Shown here in pieces: positions 25,146 to 34,142 of a stretch of DNA of 64,000 bases; within the stretch, counting starts at the first letter, position 1; each line of letters starts with the position of its first letter. This DNA comes from Thiocapsa marina 5811 (GTDB taxonomy: Bacteria > Pseudomonadota > Gammaproteobacteria > Chromatiales > Chromatiaceae): positions 196,501-260,500 of the forward strand of contig NZ_AFWV01000002.1 in the NCBI RefSeq assembly GCF_000223985.1. Reading direction: 5' to 3'. The translations under genes were made by a program, and so were the position numbers. A model generated the notes under the pieces. That model was not told the DNA's origin, made no database searches, and saw only the letters and a program-made list of their open reading frames with translations.

Positions 25146-27253
25146 CGGGCGTCTCCTCGCAAGTGCGTGCCGACCCCGCCTATCGTCGGATCATCTTCTT
25201 TTCCCTCGTGTTGCTGACCACCTTCGGTGCCATGAGCCTGCTCAGCGGCGTCTTCCAAGAGGGCGGCATCACCCCGCTGGAGTTCGCGCTGTTGCTGCTC
25301 TACGCGATCTTGATCCTCTGGATCAGTGCATCGTTCTGGACCGCTGCCATTGGCTTTATCCGATTGCTGGTCCGTGTGGAGGCGCCGCCGCCGAGCGCGC
25401 GCTCTGTCGGGGCGACGCCCGGCGCGGCTTTCAAAACGGCCCTTGTCATGCCTGTCTACAACGAGGATCCCGAGCGGGTCTTCGCCGGCTTGCGTGCGAT
25501 CGACCGATCGCTGCAGGAGACCGGACAGGCCGAGGGTTTCGATATCTTCGTCCTCAGCGACACGCGCGACCCGGACATTTGGGTCGAGGAGGAGCTGCAA
25601 TGGCGAAAATGGGCCGTCGAGGCAGGCCTGCCCGAGCGCGTCTTCTATCGCAACCGTGTGGAGAACACGAGCCGCAAGAGCGGCAACCTGGCCGATTTTT
25701 GCCGCCAATGGGGCGGGCGCTATCGCTACATGATCGTGCTCGACGCGGACAGTCTCATGTCGGGCGAGACCCTCGTTGAGATGGTTGCGCGCATGGAGCG
25801 CAATCCGGACGTCGCGCTGATCCAGGTCCCTCCGGTCCCGGTCAACCGGGTCTCGCTCTTCGCGCGTGTCCTGCAGTTCGCCAGCAGCCTCTACGGGCGA
25901 ATCTTCGTCGCCGGGCTGAGCTATTGGCAGGGCGATACGAGCAACTACTGGGGTCACAACGCCATCATCCGGGTCGAGGCGTTCGCGGCCCATTGCGGTT
26001 TGCCCGAGCTGCCGGGGCGCGAGCCGTTCGGCGGCGAGATCCTGAGCCATGATTTCGTGGAGGCCGCGCTCCTGCGGCGCGCCGGCTGGAAGGTTTGGCT
26101 CGCCGACGATCTGGGCGGGAGCTACGAAGAGATCCCCCCGACCCTGATCGACTATGCCAAACGCGACCGCCGCTGGTGTCAGGGCAACCTCCAGCACGCG
26201 CGTCTCGTCTTCGCAGGCGGTTTCAGGCCCTTGAATCGGGTCCATCTGGCGATGGGCGTCATGTCCTACATGGCCTCGCCGTTGTGGCTTCTGTTTCTGC
26301 TGCTCACGGGCGTGCAGGCGTACCTGAACAGCCTGGATGTGCCGGTGTATTTCTTCGGCGACTATCTCCTGCCGATCTGGCCCGTGTCTTACGTAGTCGA
26401 GATGGCCACGGTCCTCTGGGTGACGCTGGCCATGCTCTTTCTGCCGAAGCTGTTCGCCCTGGTTCTTCTCGCCGTGCGTCCGCGCCTGGGCGCAGCCTAC
26501 GGCGGCCTGGCGCGCGCCGCGCTCAGCGTCCTGCTGGAGAGTCTACTGTCGGTCCTCTATGCCCCGGTGCTCATGCTCTTTCAAAGCAAGTTCGTGGCCT
26601 CGATCCTGCTTCGCAAGGTCGTCGGCTGGCCGCCCCAGCAACGCGGCGATCACGGGACCGGGCTGAGGGAGGCGCTCGGCGCCCATGGCGGCCAAACCCT
26701 GTTGGCGGTCGGGGCAGGGCTGTTGACCTACTTCTACGTCCCGGCGTTTTTCTGGTGGTTCACGCCTGTCTTGGCCGGACTCCTGCTTGCGATCCCGGTC
26801 TCGATGGCGACCAGTCGGGTCTGGCCCGGAGAGCGGGCGAGGACGCTCGGACTCTTCCTGACACCCGAGGAGCACAAGCCGCCGCGTGTGCTCGAGCTGC
26901 TGACCGAGCAGATGAGGAACACCGGAAGCGCCCTCTGCTCGGCAGACACGGGTTCGGATGAACGCGGCTCGGAGGAGATCGCCGGCGATCTCTGGTATCG
27001 CGCCGTCATCGATCCCTGCGCCTATGCGCTCCATGCCTCACTCCTGCCGGAAGAGATCCCCAACCGGCGACGCAGGCATTATCTCGAGGGTCTGATCTTT
27101 CAACTCCAGGACGAGGGACCGGACAGTCTGAGTGCCGCTGAAAAGCGGGTCCTCCTCTCGCATCGCGACGGGCTCGAAGAGCTGCATTTGCTGCTTTGGT
27201 CGGCGCCGGCGGGTCAGGCTGCCGTTAACGCGCCATCCCCGCAGCCGAGCTGA
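25142..27253 (+). CDS. mdoH: Membrane glucan glucosyltransferase MdoH/OpgH
   Basis: A 703-residue inner-membrane GT2 protein making the beta-1,2-linked glucan backbone from UDP-glucose. Two membrane helices open the protein (residues about 15-75). The catalytic loop carries ALVMPVYNEDPERVFAGLRA, FDIFVLSDTRDPDIW, the DxD motif VLDADSLMSGET, GHNAIIRVEAF, SHDFVEAALLRRAGW and the acceptor-site RDRRWCQGNLQHARL (R/QxxRW). Further helices follow. E. coli MdoH has about 847 residues; the missing part is the N-terminal cytoplasmic region and a shorter tail. The start ATG overlaps the upstream stop as ATGA. A short hairpin (CTCGCC/GGCGAG, near 27296-27313) lies after the stop. Confidence 0.94.
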   Translation: MTGVSSQVRADPAYRRIIFFSLVLLTTFGAMSLLSGVFQEGGITPLEFALLLLYAILILWISASFWTAAIGFIRLLVRVEAPPPSARSVGATPGAAFKTALVMPVYNEDPERVFAGLRAIDRSLQETGQAEGFDIFVLSDTRDPDIWVEEELQWRKWAVEAGLPERVFYRNRVENTSRKSGNLADFCRQWGGRYRYMIVLDADSLMSGETLVEMVARMERNPDVALIQVPPVPVNRVSLFARVLQFASSLYGRIFVAGLSYWQGDTSNYWGHNAIIRVEAFAAHCGLPELPGREPFGGEILSHDFVEAALLRRAGWKVWLADDLGGSYEEIPPTLIDYAKRDRRWCQGNLQHARLVFAGGFRPLNRVHLAMGVMSYMASPLWLLFLLLTGVQAYLNSLDVPVYFFGDYLLPIWPVSYVVEMATVLWVTLAMLFLPKLFALVLLAVRPRLGAAYGGLARAALSVLLESLLSVLYAPVLMLFQSKFVASILLRKVVGWPPQQRGDHGTGLREALGAHGGQTLLAVGAGLLTYFYVPAFFWWFTPVLAGLLLAIPVSMATSRVWPGERARTLGLFLTPEEHKPPRVLELLTEQMRNTGSALCSADTGSDERGSEEIAGDLWYRAVIDPCAYALHASLLPEEIPNRRRRHYLEGLIFQLQDEGPDSLSAAEKRVLLSHRDGLEELHLLLWSAPAGQAAVNAPSPQPS

Positions 27254-27617
27254 GGCGATCTCTGTCAACTTTCATAACATCTGACTTGTCTAGACTCTCG
27301 CCTTCGGTGGCGAGCTTGCGGCTGTCACATCGCTTGCTATGCTCCGGCCAGAACTCGCTGAGCGCTACCGTCTATCCTGCATCAGTTAGTGTGAAAGTCT
27401 CCGGCAAAGGCTTAATGAATAAAGTCAGCCCGGCTTCGCCTATTCGCGTGGCGCTGTTCCCGGAGGATCGTCCGGCGCCACGCCGCGTATACGCGAAACT
27501 CATTCAGACCTAACTATCCGCCAAGCGGTTCGCCTTTCCAAGGACCCGAGTGCATGTTAAGCGTACCTTGCGAAACGCCCTCCGCTTTTACCGAACGAAA
27601 CACCCGATTGAGGCCTT
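27254..27617. other. Intergenic at the edge of the polysaccharide island
   Basis: A 75-codon plus-strand frame (27286-27513) exists but has no recognisable likeness. Base composition falls markedly in AT-rich direction compared with mdoH, marking the transition to the island. Nothing else is supported. Confidence 0.4.
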
Positions 27618-28238
27618 TTAACCAATCATCCGGGCAGGGCAGCCGACAAAAGTACCTGGCGAAGAGATGGGTTTTACCACCACGGACCCAGCGCCAACAA
27701 CCACCTCGTCGGTTACCTCGATACCGTCGATAATTGTTGCCCCGGCACCTATGAAGCAGTGCTTTCCGACCTTACTCCGACCCGCAATTGTCGTATTCAC
27801 TGAAATATGCGTGAATTCGCCTACAACACTTTCGTGCTCGACTGAGCATCCGGTATTTATAATGCATGCTCTCCCTACGCGTGCCATCGGTCCCACATGA
27901 GCATGATGGGCGACAAAGGTGCCGGCTCCGATCTCTGCACCGACGCCGATCGTGGCAGTTTGCGCGATCAGGGTCGCGACGGCCCAACCTCGGCGCGCCA
28001 CCGCCTCCATCTGCGCCTCGCGCTCAATGCCAACGCCTGACGCCGGCAGACAGCTCCATCCAGCACCGATGGTCTCCGGCCAGGCCTTTTGAACTACGAA
28101 ATCGAGAAATGTCTCGCCGACACGCGCATTCTTATCAACGAACACGAACCGATCATAGCCCGATGAAAGCGCGACGTCGGCAACTGAACGGGCATGGCCG
28201 CCGAAACCGAGTACGATCAACCCCTTCTTCACTGCCAT
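27618..28238 (-). CDS. NeuD/PglD-family sugar O- or N-acetyltransferase
   Basis: A 206-residue protein with an N-terminal Rossmann-like region (GLIVLGFGGHARSVADVA) typical of the NeuD/PglD family, then a left-handed beta-helix of hexapeptide repeats: IGVGAEIGAGTFVAHHAHVGP, ARVGRACIINTGCSVEHESVVGEFTHISVNTTIAG and VGKHCFIGAGATIIDGIEVTDEVVVGAGSVVVK. The histidine in the EHE segment is the catalytic base in PglD. It likely acetylates an amino sugar or sialic-acid-like precursor for the surface polysaccharide, fitting the aminotransferase and dehydratase genes upstream. It is the last gene of the minus-strand cluster, 24 bases after the glycosyltransferase. Confidence 0.88.
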   Translation of the reverse strand: MAVKKGLIVLGFGGHARSVADVALSSGYDRFVFVDKNARVGETFLDFVVQKAWPETIGAGWSCLPASGVGIEREAQMEAVARRGWAVATLIAQTATIGVGAEIGAGTFVAHHAHVGPMARVGRACIINTGCSVEHESVVGEFTHISVNTTIAGRSKVGKHCFIGAGATIIDGIEVTDEVVVGAGSVVVKPISSPGTFVGCPARMIG

Positions 28239-28262
28239 GAAATCACTTAAGGTCGTGCCTGA

Positions 28263-30005
28263 TCACGAGCAGAGTGCGTCAAGCTCGTCGATGTGCTCGG
28301 CGACGACATCGTTCCACGTTCGCTGCGACAGGCGCTTGAACACCGGACGTTGCAGTCTGAGCAATTCCTCCCGATTGAGAAGTCCCCACTCGATGACACG
28401 AACCATGTCCCGCCAGTCATAGGGATCAAAAAACATTGTCTCCCGCAACGGAGCATCGTCCAACACCTCCAACGCAACGGGGATTCGGGACATTAACACG
28501 GGTGTTCCCACTGACAAAGCTTCGGTGAAGGTGAATGGACATCCGCCCTCGCTAAGACTGGGACAGATCGAGAGGTCGGCGAGCCGATAACACGCGGCTA
28601 ACTCAGAAACATTCAGCCCTTTAAGGCACAGCACGTCGTGCTGAAGCCGGCGTTCTAGGATGAACTGAGCGATTTCCGGCAGTGACCATGGGTCACCCGT
28701 CAATACTAGCTTGTGCTGCACAAATCGCTGACGCAGTAAATGCTCATACGACCGCAATAAGGTCAGTACATTCTTGTTTGGGCGAAACTGGCTCGCATAG
28801 AACAGGAAGCGTGCCCCCGTATTCTCGAATCCTGCCGGCTCAGCAAAAACGGATCGCCTGAGCGCGGCGCCGAAAAGGCTTTCGCAATAATTCTTGGACG
28901 CAGCTCGACTGTCCGGAAAACCCTTGACGTCTATACAGTGAGCCAACCCATTCGGTGCATGCTTAATCGTTCGAACGGTCTTATCCGACACATGGAACTG
29001 CGTAACAAGGGTGCTCCACTTCACGTGATCGCTGTAGGTCACGATGCGATCGGCTCCGTCAATCGTTTCGCAGATGTCTTCGAAGGTCTCCATGGTGCGC
29101 TCGCCCCCGATCTCCGCGAAAGCCACAGGAAAGTCCGAGATCACAACGTCTGGCACACACAGAAGTCGCGGTGCATCGATGCGGTTAAACGAAGGCCAGA
29201 ACGCTGTCGGGCAGTACCAGGCCGAAACATGCGATAGACTGTTCGCAATACGGACTAGCTCATCTACCTCGCTTTGCTCCATCCGGCGGTACAGACGGTA
29301 CACGAACGAGTCGCCCTCCGGGCGCTGCCATACCCCTCGCAATCTATCGGCGAGCGCCGAGATCGGAGGGCGCTGCTGTATTTGTCGAGACGGCACCTTT
29401 AAAAAGAGAGTAAACTCCTTTATGAGCACATAGACTAGTAGCGGTGCAGCCGCAAGCGCCGCTAGTAAAACCCAATAGATCGCTACGCCGGAAAATACCC
29501 AGATTCGCTTCGTCTGTACCAGCGTCGTCTCGATCCATCGGATATGCTCTGCGCCCATCGACTTCGCACTGGCAAGCAGTCTGCCCAAGAATGTCATTCG
29601 ATACGTACGATCGCGTAGCGATTTCAATTTGTCATATAAGCGCAGTGCGACGTACTGTGCATCCGGAGAGACGATATAAGTCTCTTCGATATCGACGCGC
29701 TCGTCTTCAAATAGTTTGAGTATAGCCTCGCGTGACCAGCTCGGGCAAAGCACAACGAAGCGAACGTTGTCGCACCGGTGCGCTGCCTTTAGGAACGCGG
29801 CCAAATAACGTCCTAAACCCTGTGCGCGGATGTCGACAGCAGGCGGATAAGCCAGATAGATACCGTAGTGCTTCACTGACGCTTCAGAATCACGTTCAGA
29901 AATGTAATCGTTGCCGCCACCGTTTACGGCAGGAGCGGTTGGGGCAGCCCCGATCGCCACTTTACGATCGCCGGAATCAAGCGACACTAAGACGCCTGCC
30001 CGCAT
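28263..30005 (-). CDS. Glycosyltransferase group 1 (GT4-like) with internal membrane segment
   Basis: A 580-residue protein. The C-terminal half is a GT-B nucleotide-sugar domain: ARFLFYASQFRPNKNVLTLLRSYEHLL, HKLVLTGDP, LCLKGLNVSELAACYRLADLSICPSLSEGGCPFTFTEALSVGTPVLMS, with the E.......E motif region (SEGGCPFTFTEAL). The N-terminal half opens with KHYGIYLAYPPAVDIRAQGLGRYLAAFLKAA. A hydrophobic stretch around residues 170-200 (IYWVLLAALAAAPLLVYVLI) suggests membrane anchoring. It would add a sugar to the lipid-linked glycan. The start at 30005 could be late: GTG at 29876 begins the conserved part. Codon use is less GC-rich than in flanking core genes. Confidence 0.82.
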   Translation of the reverse strand: MRAGVLVSLDSGDRKVAIGAAPTAPAVNGGGNDYISERDSEASVKHYGIYLAYPPAVDIRAQGLGRYLAAFLKAAHRCDNVRFVVLCPSWSREAILKLFEDERVDIEETYIVSPDAQYVALRLYDKLKSLRDRTYRMTFLGRLLASAKSMGAEHIRWIETTLVQTKRIWVFSGVAIYWVLLAALAAAPLLVYVLIKEFTLFLKVPSRQIQQRPPISALADRLRGVWQRPEGDSFVYRLYRRMEQSEVDELVRIANSLSHVSAWYCPTAFWPSFNRIDAPRLLCVPDVVISDFPVAFAEIGGERTMETFEDICETIDGADRIVTYSDHVKWSTLVTQFHVSDKTVRTIKHAPNGLAHCIDVKGFPDSRAASKNYCESLFGAALRRSVFAEPAGFENTGARFLFYASQFRPNKNVLTLLRSYEHLLRQRFVQHKLVLTGDPWSLPEIAQFILERRLQHDVLCLKGLNVSELAACYRLADLSICPSLSEGGCPFTFTEALSVGTPVLMSRIPVALEVLDDAPLRETMFFDPYDWRDMVRVIEWGLLNREELLRLQRPVFKRLSQRTWNDVVAEHIDELDALCS

Positions 30006-30664
30006 TGGCGATCCGCGTCAGTGACACTGGTCGTGAGCTGTTGCTGAGGTCTTGCTGCAACCTGTGCCGGGTGTGATCCAGAAACGTTGACGACATCTGT
30101 GCCAACGCCTCCTTCGGACGGCGTTGCAAATACCCTTAATTCGATGATCCGAAGATCCTGTTGAGTCAGCATCATGGCTTGTATCCGATCGAGTGAGTAT
30201 CAACAAATCTGGTCGATGACTTAAGGGCGCTATCAGGTTTGGGCGGTGGCGCAACGTTGCCTAAAATGTGCTTGTGGAGACACGCAACCGCAACGAGGAG
30301 GTCCAGGATGGGTGACGATACGGCCAAGCGGGGGATCGGTGCAAGTCGGCGGGAGGAACCGGTCCTCGCCCCGTTTGGGCTGGCTGCGGAGGTGATCCGC
30401 TGCGGTGCGCGGGACATTCCGCAGCTGGCGATCGACGCGGAGGTGTAGGGCTCGCTGAAGCAGTAGAGGAGGCCGTTTGCTGGCGAACGGGGAATCGTTA
30501 TGCGCGTCGAACGTGTCTCGTCTTGTAATCATAGTGCTTTGGGGAAATGCGCCGCGACGCGCCGCAGAAGAGACTGCGGCGCGGAGCGGCAATGCCGCAC
30601 CGGCGACCGACGGGCGTGCTCCGGAGCGGAAAAAATGCGCGTGACCGTTGTAGACAATCAAGAG
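30006..30664. other. Non-coding stretch containing repeat copy A
   Basis: About 660 bases between the glycosyltransferase and gtrA. The only recognisable content is the dispersed repeat at 30203-30448. The remaining sequence holds short frames without family likeness and looks like remnant DNA. Confidence 0.5.
30203..30448 (+). repeat. Dispersed repeat copy A with 46-codon reading frame
   Basis: From ACAAATCTGGTCGATGACTT onward about 150 bases align with 43340-43490 in the same orientation, at roughly 70 percent by eye. The copy ends with a small frame (ATG at 30308, TAG at 30446-30448) opening MGDDTAKRGIGASRREEP, preceded by AGGAGG. Copy B has MGNDKGKRGFGASRGEGP at the matching place. The two frames diverge after about 18 codons. 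It may be the end of an insertion element or the 5' part of a duplicated gene. Confidence 0.6.
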
Positions 30665-31054
30665 TCAGCCGTTGCCTCGAGGCCGAAAAACCATGAGCTT
30701 GTTGAGACTATAGGACACGCTGACATAGACCGCGCCCGCCAGCACCTGCGCCACGTACGGATTGGTGTCTGTTTCGTGTACTAGCACTGAAAGTGAAACT
30801 AGATTAATGGCGTATGCAAAAAGGAAAATAAGAATAAAAACTACGAATTCTCGGCGCTTTGGGTTTTGACTCCGAAAGGTATACCTTCGGTGCAGAAGAT
30901 ACGAGCCGCCAACAGTCACAACGTAGCCGATCACGTTCGCCCACTCCGCTGTTAGGCGAAGAAAGTACATGCTCGAAAAAATTATGAAATAGCCTGCGAC
31001 TGTATTGAAAACGCCGACCAAGATAAACCGGCTCACCTCTTTTATGGATTGCAC
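30665..31054 (-). CDS. gtrA: GtrA-family membrane protein
   Basis: A 129-residue protein with four hydrophobic segments. FILVGVFNTVAGYFIIF (helix 1) and the family motif region VIGYVVTVGGSYLLHRRYTFRS are characteristic of GtrA, as is the C-terminal VSVSYSLNKLMVFRP. GtrA proteins are thought to flip polyprenyl-phosphate-linked glucose or similar sugars across the inner membrane, working with a GtrB-type GT2 enzyme. The likely partner is the GT2 gene 550 bases upstream on the same strand. The start at 31054 fits the family N terminus. Flanking intergenic stretches are unusually long. Confidence 0.9.
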   Translation of the reverse strand: MQSIKEVSRFILVGVFNTVAGYFIIFSSMYFLRLTAEWANVIGYVVTVGGSYLLHRRYTFRSQNPKRREFVVFILIFLFAYAINLVSLSVLVHETDTNPYVAQVLAGAVYVSVSYSLNKLMVFRPRGNG

Positions 31055-31607
31055 ATGAGCACCCAGTAACGACAGCTAAACAACAGTCGACTCAGTGGAA
31101 CCCCCGTCCCAACCAAAGCGGAAGCTTCAGGTCGCAAGATCCGGAGCGGGGGCCCGAGGAGTTCAATCTGACGGTTTTCACGCACTTTTCGGTCCCGCGC
31201 TCCCGTGCCGGAAAAATGCCGGCCTGCGTTCTTCAAAATAATGATATTTCTATGAAATACCGCTTTTCTGGGGTCGGGCGAGAGCTGCGTGAGCGGAACA
31301 TGGGCTAGAGCAGGCGAATTGAACATCCTAGCGGGGCCACGGCGAAATTTCAGTAGACCATAGGATCGCTACTTTGACAGATGGACCAAGTCCGCCGATC
31401 AACCGAGAGCGGTATATTCATCATATCCGCAAGTAACCAACGGTTGAACGGGTGCCGGATTTTTTGCGACTGTTTCGAGCGGGACGAAACACATGTCGTC
31501 GGTCAAGCGAAATCAGGCTTTCTCTTCCGAGAAGACACCAGCGTCCTTCTTCTGTCGTCTGGACGGTTCGCAGATTTACGCACCGATCACAGTTGGCCTT
31601 ATTAATG
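31055..31607. other. Intergenic, no gene supported
   Basis: About 550 AT-rich bases between gtrA and the GT2 gene. Short frames on both strands have no recognised likeness. No repeat or hairpin stands out. Confidence 0.5.
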
Positions 31608-32552
31608 CTAAATATTGATCCTTTGTTCGACGATATAGTGCGGGCGCCCCTTGACTTCCTCATAGATTCCGCCGATGTAGATCCCTATGATACCCATAAA
31701 GATCAGCTGAATCCCGCTGAAGAAGACCAGCAGAGTGACCAGCGTTGTCCAGCCACTGGGCAAATCTGAGCTTACGAAATACTCCCAGACCGCATAGATA
31801 CCAATAAGGAAGCCGAAGACGGCAAGCGAGATGCCGACGATTATGCTTAACTGCAGTGGCTTGGTGCTAAATGAAAGAATGCCGGCCGCAGCTAAGTTGA
31901 GCATCCGGCCGAACGAATATTTTGTTCTTCCCCCTTCCCGTTTGGCTGCCACGTAATTGACGGAGCCCTGCTGGAACCCTATCCACGCGAAAATGCCACG
32001 CAGGAACAGATTGCGCTCTCGTATCTGATGGCGCAAGATCTTGGCGACCCGGCCCGAGATTAAACGAAAATCCGCCGCGTTCGCTGTAATATTCGTTCGC
32101 GAAACGATGCTTAGCGTGTGATAGAACAGATTTCCTAACACACGTCGTATCAGGTGACCGCCTTCTGTGTCCTTTCGGATGGTGTGCACGATTTCATCGC
32201 CGAGTTCGTACCGTTCCAAGAGCGCCGGGATCAGGCTTGGAGGATGCTGGAGGTCGCTGTCCATCATGATGATCACATCTGCGTCCCGCGCTGCGTCGAT
32301 CCCTGCCAGTAGCGACATCTGATGCCCGAATCGAGCAGACAAAGCCAGTACCTGTGCGTCGGGGTCGTCCGTGGCTACTCGCCGCAGTATGGCCAACGTA
32401 TCGTCCGTGCAACGGTCTACGACAAACAGCATCCGTGTGCGGTAGCGTCCTTCCAAGGCTCGCAAGACTTCACGGGTTCTCAGGTAAAATCGCTCGATGA
32501 CTTCCTGCTCGTTGTAGACAGGCGTCACGAGCGTGAGCGCTTTTCTTTTCAT
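31608..32552 (-). CDS. GtrB/DPM1-like GT2 polyprenyl-phosphate glycosyltransferase
   Basis: A 314-residue GT2 protein. TLVTPVYNEQEVI opens the GT-A fold, VVDRCTDDT and IIMMDSDLQHPPSLIP carry the DxD-type motif, and GNLFYHTLS, NAADFRLISGRVA, RNLFLRGIFAWIGFQQ and REGGRTKYSFGRMLNLAAAGILSFSTKPLQ are the GtrB/ArnC family blocks. Two C-terminal membrane helices (IIVGISLAVFGFLIGIYAV and LVTLLVFFSGIQLIFMGIIGIYIGG) complete it. It transfers a sugar to undecaprenyl phosphate at the inner face of the membrane; GtrA may flip the product. The ATG at 32552 forms an ATGA overlap with the stop of the upstream epimerase gene. Confidence 0.93.
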   Translation of the reverse strand: MKRKALTLVTPVYNEQEVIERFYLRTREVLRALEGRYRTRMLFVVDRCTDDTLAILRRVATDDPDAQVLALSARFGHQMSLLAGIDAARDADVIIMMDSDLQHPPSLIPALLERYELGDEIVHTIRKDTEGGHLIRRVLGNLFYHTLSIVSRTNITANAADFRLISGRVAKILRHQIRERNLFLRGIFAWIGFQQGSVNYVAAKREGGRTKYSFGRMLNLAAAGILSFSTKPLQLSIIVGISLAVFGFLIGIYAVWEYFVSSDLPSGWTTLVTLLVFFSGIQLIFMGIIGIYIGGIYEEVKGRPHYIVEQRINI

Positions 32553-33415
32553 CTTGTGGTGTCTTCGGGCTGCAGCGCAATAGTCTTGCGGACGTCGGCA
32601 TAGATGACCGGCACATCGCATCCGGCGCGCGGCGCGTGTGATGCCGATGACTCGACCGCCCCCCAGTCCAAGCCCGCCTCTCGCAGCATCCGGTCCAGCA
32701 GATCCCTCATCGAGGTCGGCACGCCACTGGCGACATGATAGATTTCTCCGGCCAGGCCGCGATCGGCGATCGCACTGAGCTGCTCGAACGCCTGCTCGGC
32801 CGACACGTAGTCACGTACGGACTCCAAGTTGCCGACCATAAAGCGGTCCCGTGTACCTTGCTTGATCGCGTCGATCATGCGCTGCACCCGACCGACGAAC
32901 AGTCGATCCGGCAGGCCTGGTGCGTAAAGGTTAAAGAGACGTGCCACAACCACGTCCCGACCGTGCACACTGGCAAAGTAGCTCCCGACTTGAGTCTGAA
33001 ACGCCTTCGTCAGCCCGTAAATAGACATCGGCGCGAGGCGCCTGGACTCGGGCACGGGATTTTCAGCGGGGTTGACCAGACCGTACTCCGCCGCGGAGCC
33101 CAAGAGCACGAGACGCGCGGAAAACTCTTGCTCCCCAAGCAGCTCAAGCAAGGTACGGGCCGACCAGGCATTGACTGAGAGGTCGGAGTCCAGATTCCCA
33201 CTGTAACGCGCAGCGAGATGAAAGATCAGGCTCGGCCTAACGGCATCTAGCGTCGAAGCGAGTTGCTCGCGAACACAGACGTCGCAAATGTTTAGCTCCG
33301 GATTGGTCCCTGTGCGCCGAGCCGTGGCGACAACGTCTTCACCGCGACGTGTCCTCAGCCACGGGACGAACAAACGCCCCAACGGGCTTGCAGCACCCGT
33401 CACCAACACAGTCAT
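32549..33415 (-). CDS. NAD-dependent epimerase/dehydratase (extended SDR)
   Basis: A 288-residue extended short-chain dehydrogenase. The NAD-binding loop is VTGAASPLGRLF near the N terminus, the catalytic Ser/Tyr/Lys are in LLGSAAEYG and SIYGLTKAFQTQ (YxxxK), and ARLFNLYAPGLPDRLFVGR resembles the RxxNxYGP region. YHVASGVPTSMRDLLDRML is the usual C-terminal block. It modifies a nucleotide-activated sugar (epimerisation, reduction or dehydration); the exact reaction cannot be told. It overlaps the nucleotidyltransferase upstream and the GT2 gene downstream by 4 bases each (ATGA), so these are tightly coupled and probably act on the same sugar. Confidence 0.88.
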   Translation of the reverse strand: MTVLVTGAASPLGRLFVPWLRTRRGEDVVATARRTGTNPELNICDVCVREQLASTLDAVRPSLIFHLAARYSGNLDSDLSVNAWSARTLLELLGEQEFSARLVLLGSAAEYGLVNPAENPVPESRRLAPMSIYGLTKAFQTQVGSYFASVHGRDVVVARLFNLYAPGLPDRLFVGRVQRMIDAIKQGTRDRFMVGNLESVRDYVSAEQAFEQLSAIADRGLAGEIYHVASGVPTSMRDLLDRMLREAGLDWGAVESSASHAPRAGCDVPVIYADVRKTIALQPEDTTR

Positions 33416-34131
33416 GGAGTAAGCCCAATGCCAAGACGACCCGACAACTCAGCGAAATGCTCGTCGGCGTACTCGTAGTCATCCGGCCGTCCGATGTCCA
33501 GCCAATAGCCGTAAAACGGCCTTATCCATATGTCGTCGCGACGACGAATGCCGTCGAGCATCAGGTTGTCGAAACCATAGGGCGCCCCGCGCTCTAACCG
33601 CTCGATGACGCGTTTGCTGATGCAGTAGATCCCCATGCTGACATCGAACTCATAAACTGGCTTCTCGCGGAATCCCTTAAGGCACTGCCGGTTGTCGAAT
33701 TCAAGCACGCCGAAGTCGATGCGAACATCGCGTCGATATGCCGATACGGTCACGTCTGCCCCTCGTTTCAAATGGGCGTCGATGAAAGCGGCGTAGTCGA
33801 GATCGCACAAAATGTCCCCGTTCATGACGAGAAAATCGTCCGGAAGGTCGGGGATGAGGGTCAGAGGTCCGATTGTGCTCAGCGGTTCCTGTTCAAGAGA
33901 GTAGTCCAATTTCAGTCCCCAGCGCGACCCATCGCCGAAGTAGGCCATGATTAGGTGGGAGAAGTGATTTACCGCCAGCGTGACATGGGTAAAACCGGAT
34001 TTTGCAAGCTGAATCAGGACGATCTCCAGGATGGAGCATCGCCCGCCCAAAGGCACAAGCGGTTTGGGGATCAGCGTGGTAAAGGGCCGCAATCGAGTCC
34101 CCTTGCCTCCAGCGAGAATAATGGCGCGCAT
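33412..34131 (-). CDS. Sugar-phosphate nucleotidyltransferase
   Basis: A 239-residue nucleotidyltransferase of the RmlA/HddC-like type. The nucleotide loop is IILAGGKGTRLRPFT with the following PKPLVPLGGR, and FLVMNGDILCDLDYAAFI holds the metal-binding Asp. FREKPVYEFDVSMGIYCISK and YWLDIGRPDDYEYADE are family landmarks. It condenses a sugar-1-phosphate with an NTP to give an NDP-sugar. Which base and sugar it uses is not readable, but the coupled dehydratase and epimerase suggest a deoxy or amino sugar. Stop overlaps the next gene by ATGA; 11 bases separate it from the dehydratase upstream. Confidence 0.92.
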   Translation of the reverse strand: MRAIILAGGKGTRLRPFTTLIPKPLVPLGGRCSILEIVLIQLAKSGFTHVTLAVNHFSHLIMAYFGDGSRWGLKLDYSLEQEPLSTIGPLTLIPDLPDDFLVMNGDILCDLDYAAFIDAHLKRGADVTVSAYRRDVRIDFGVLEFDNRQCLKGFREKPVYEFDVSMGIYCISKRVIERLERGAPYGFDNLMLDGIRRRDDIWIRPFYGYWLDIGRPDDYEYADEHFAELSGRLGIGLTP

Positions 34132-34142
34132 GCGTTAGTGGT

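Noticed and set aside
27286-27513. 75-codon frame in the mdoH-neuD gap
   Set aside because: No motif, no ribosome site, and unusual composition; could be a remnant but cannot be supported.
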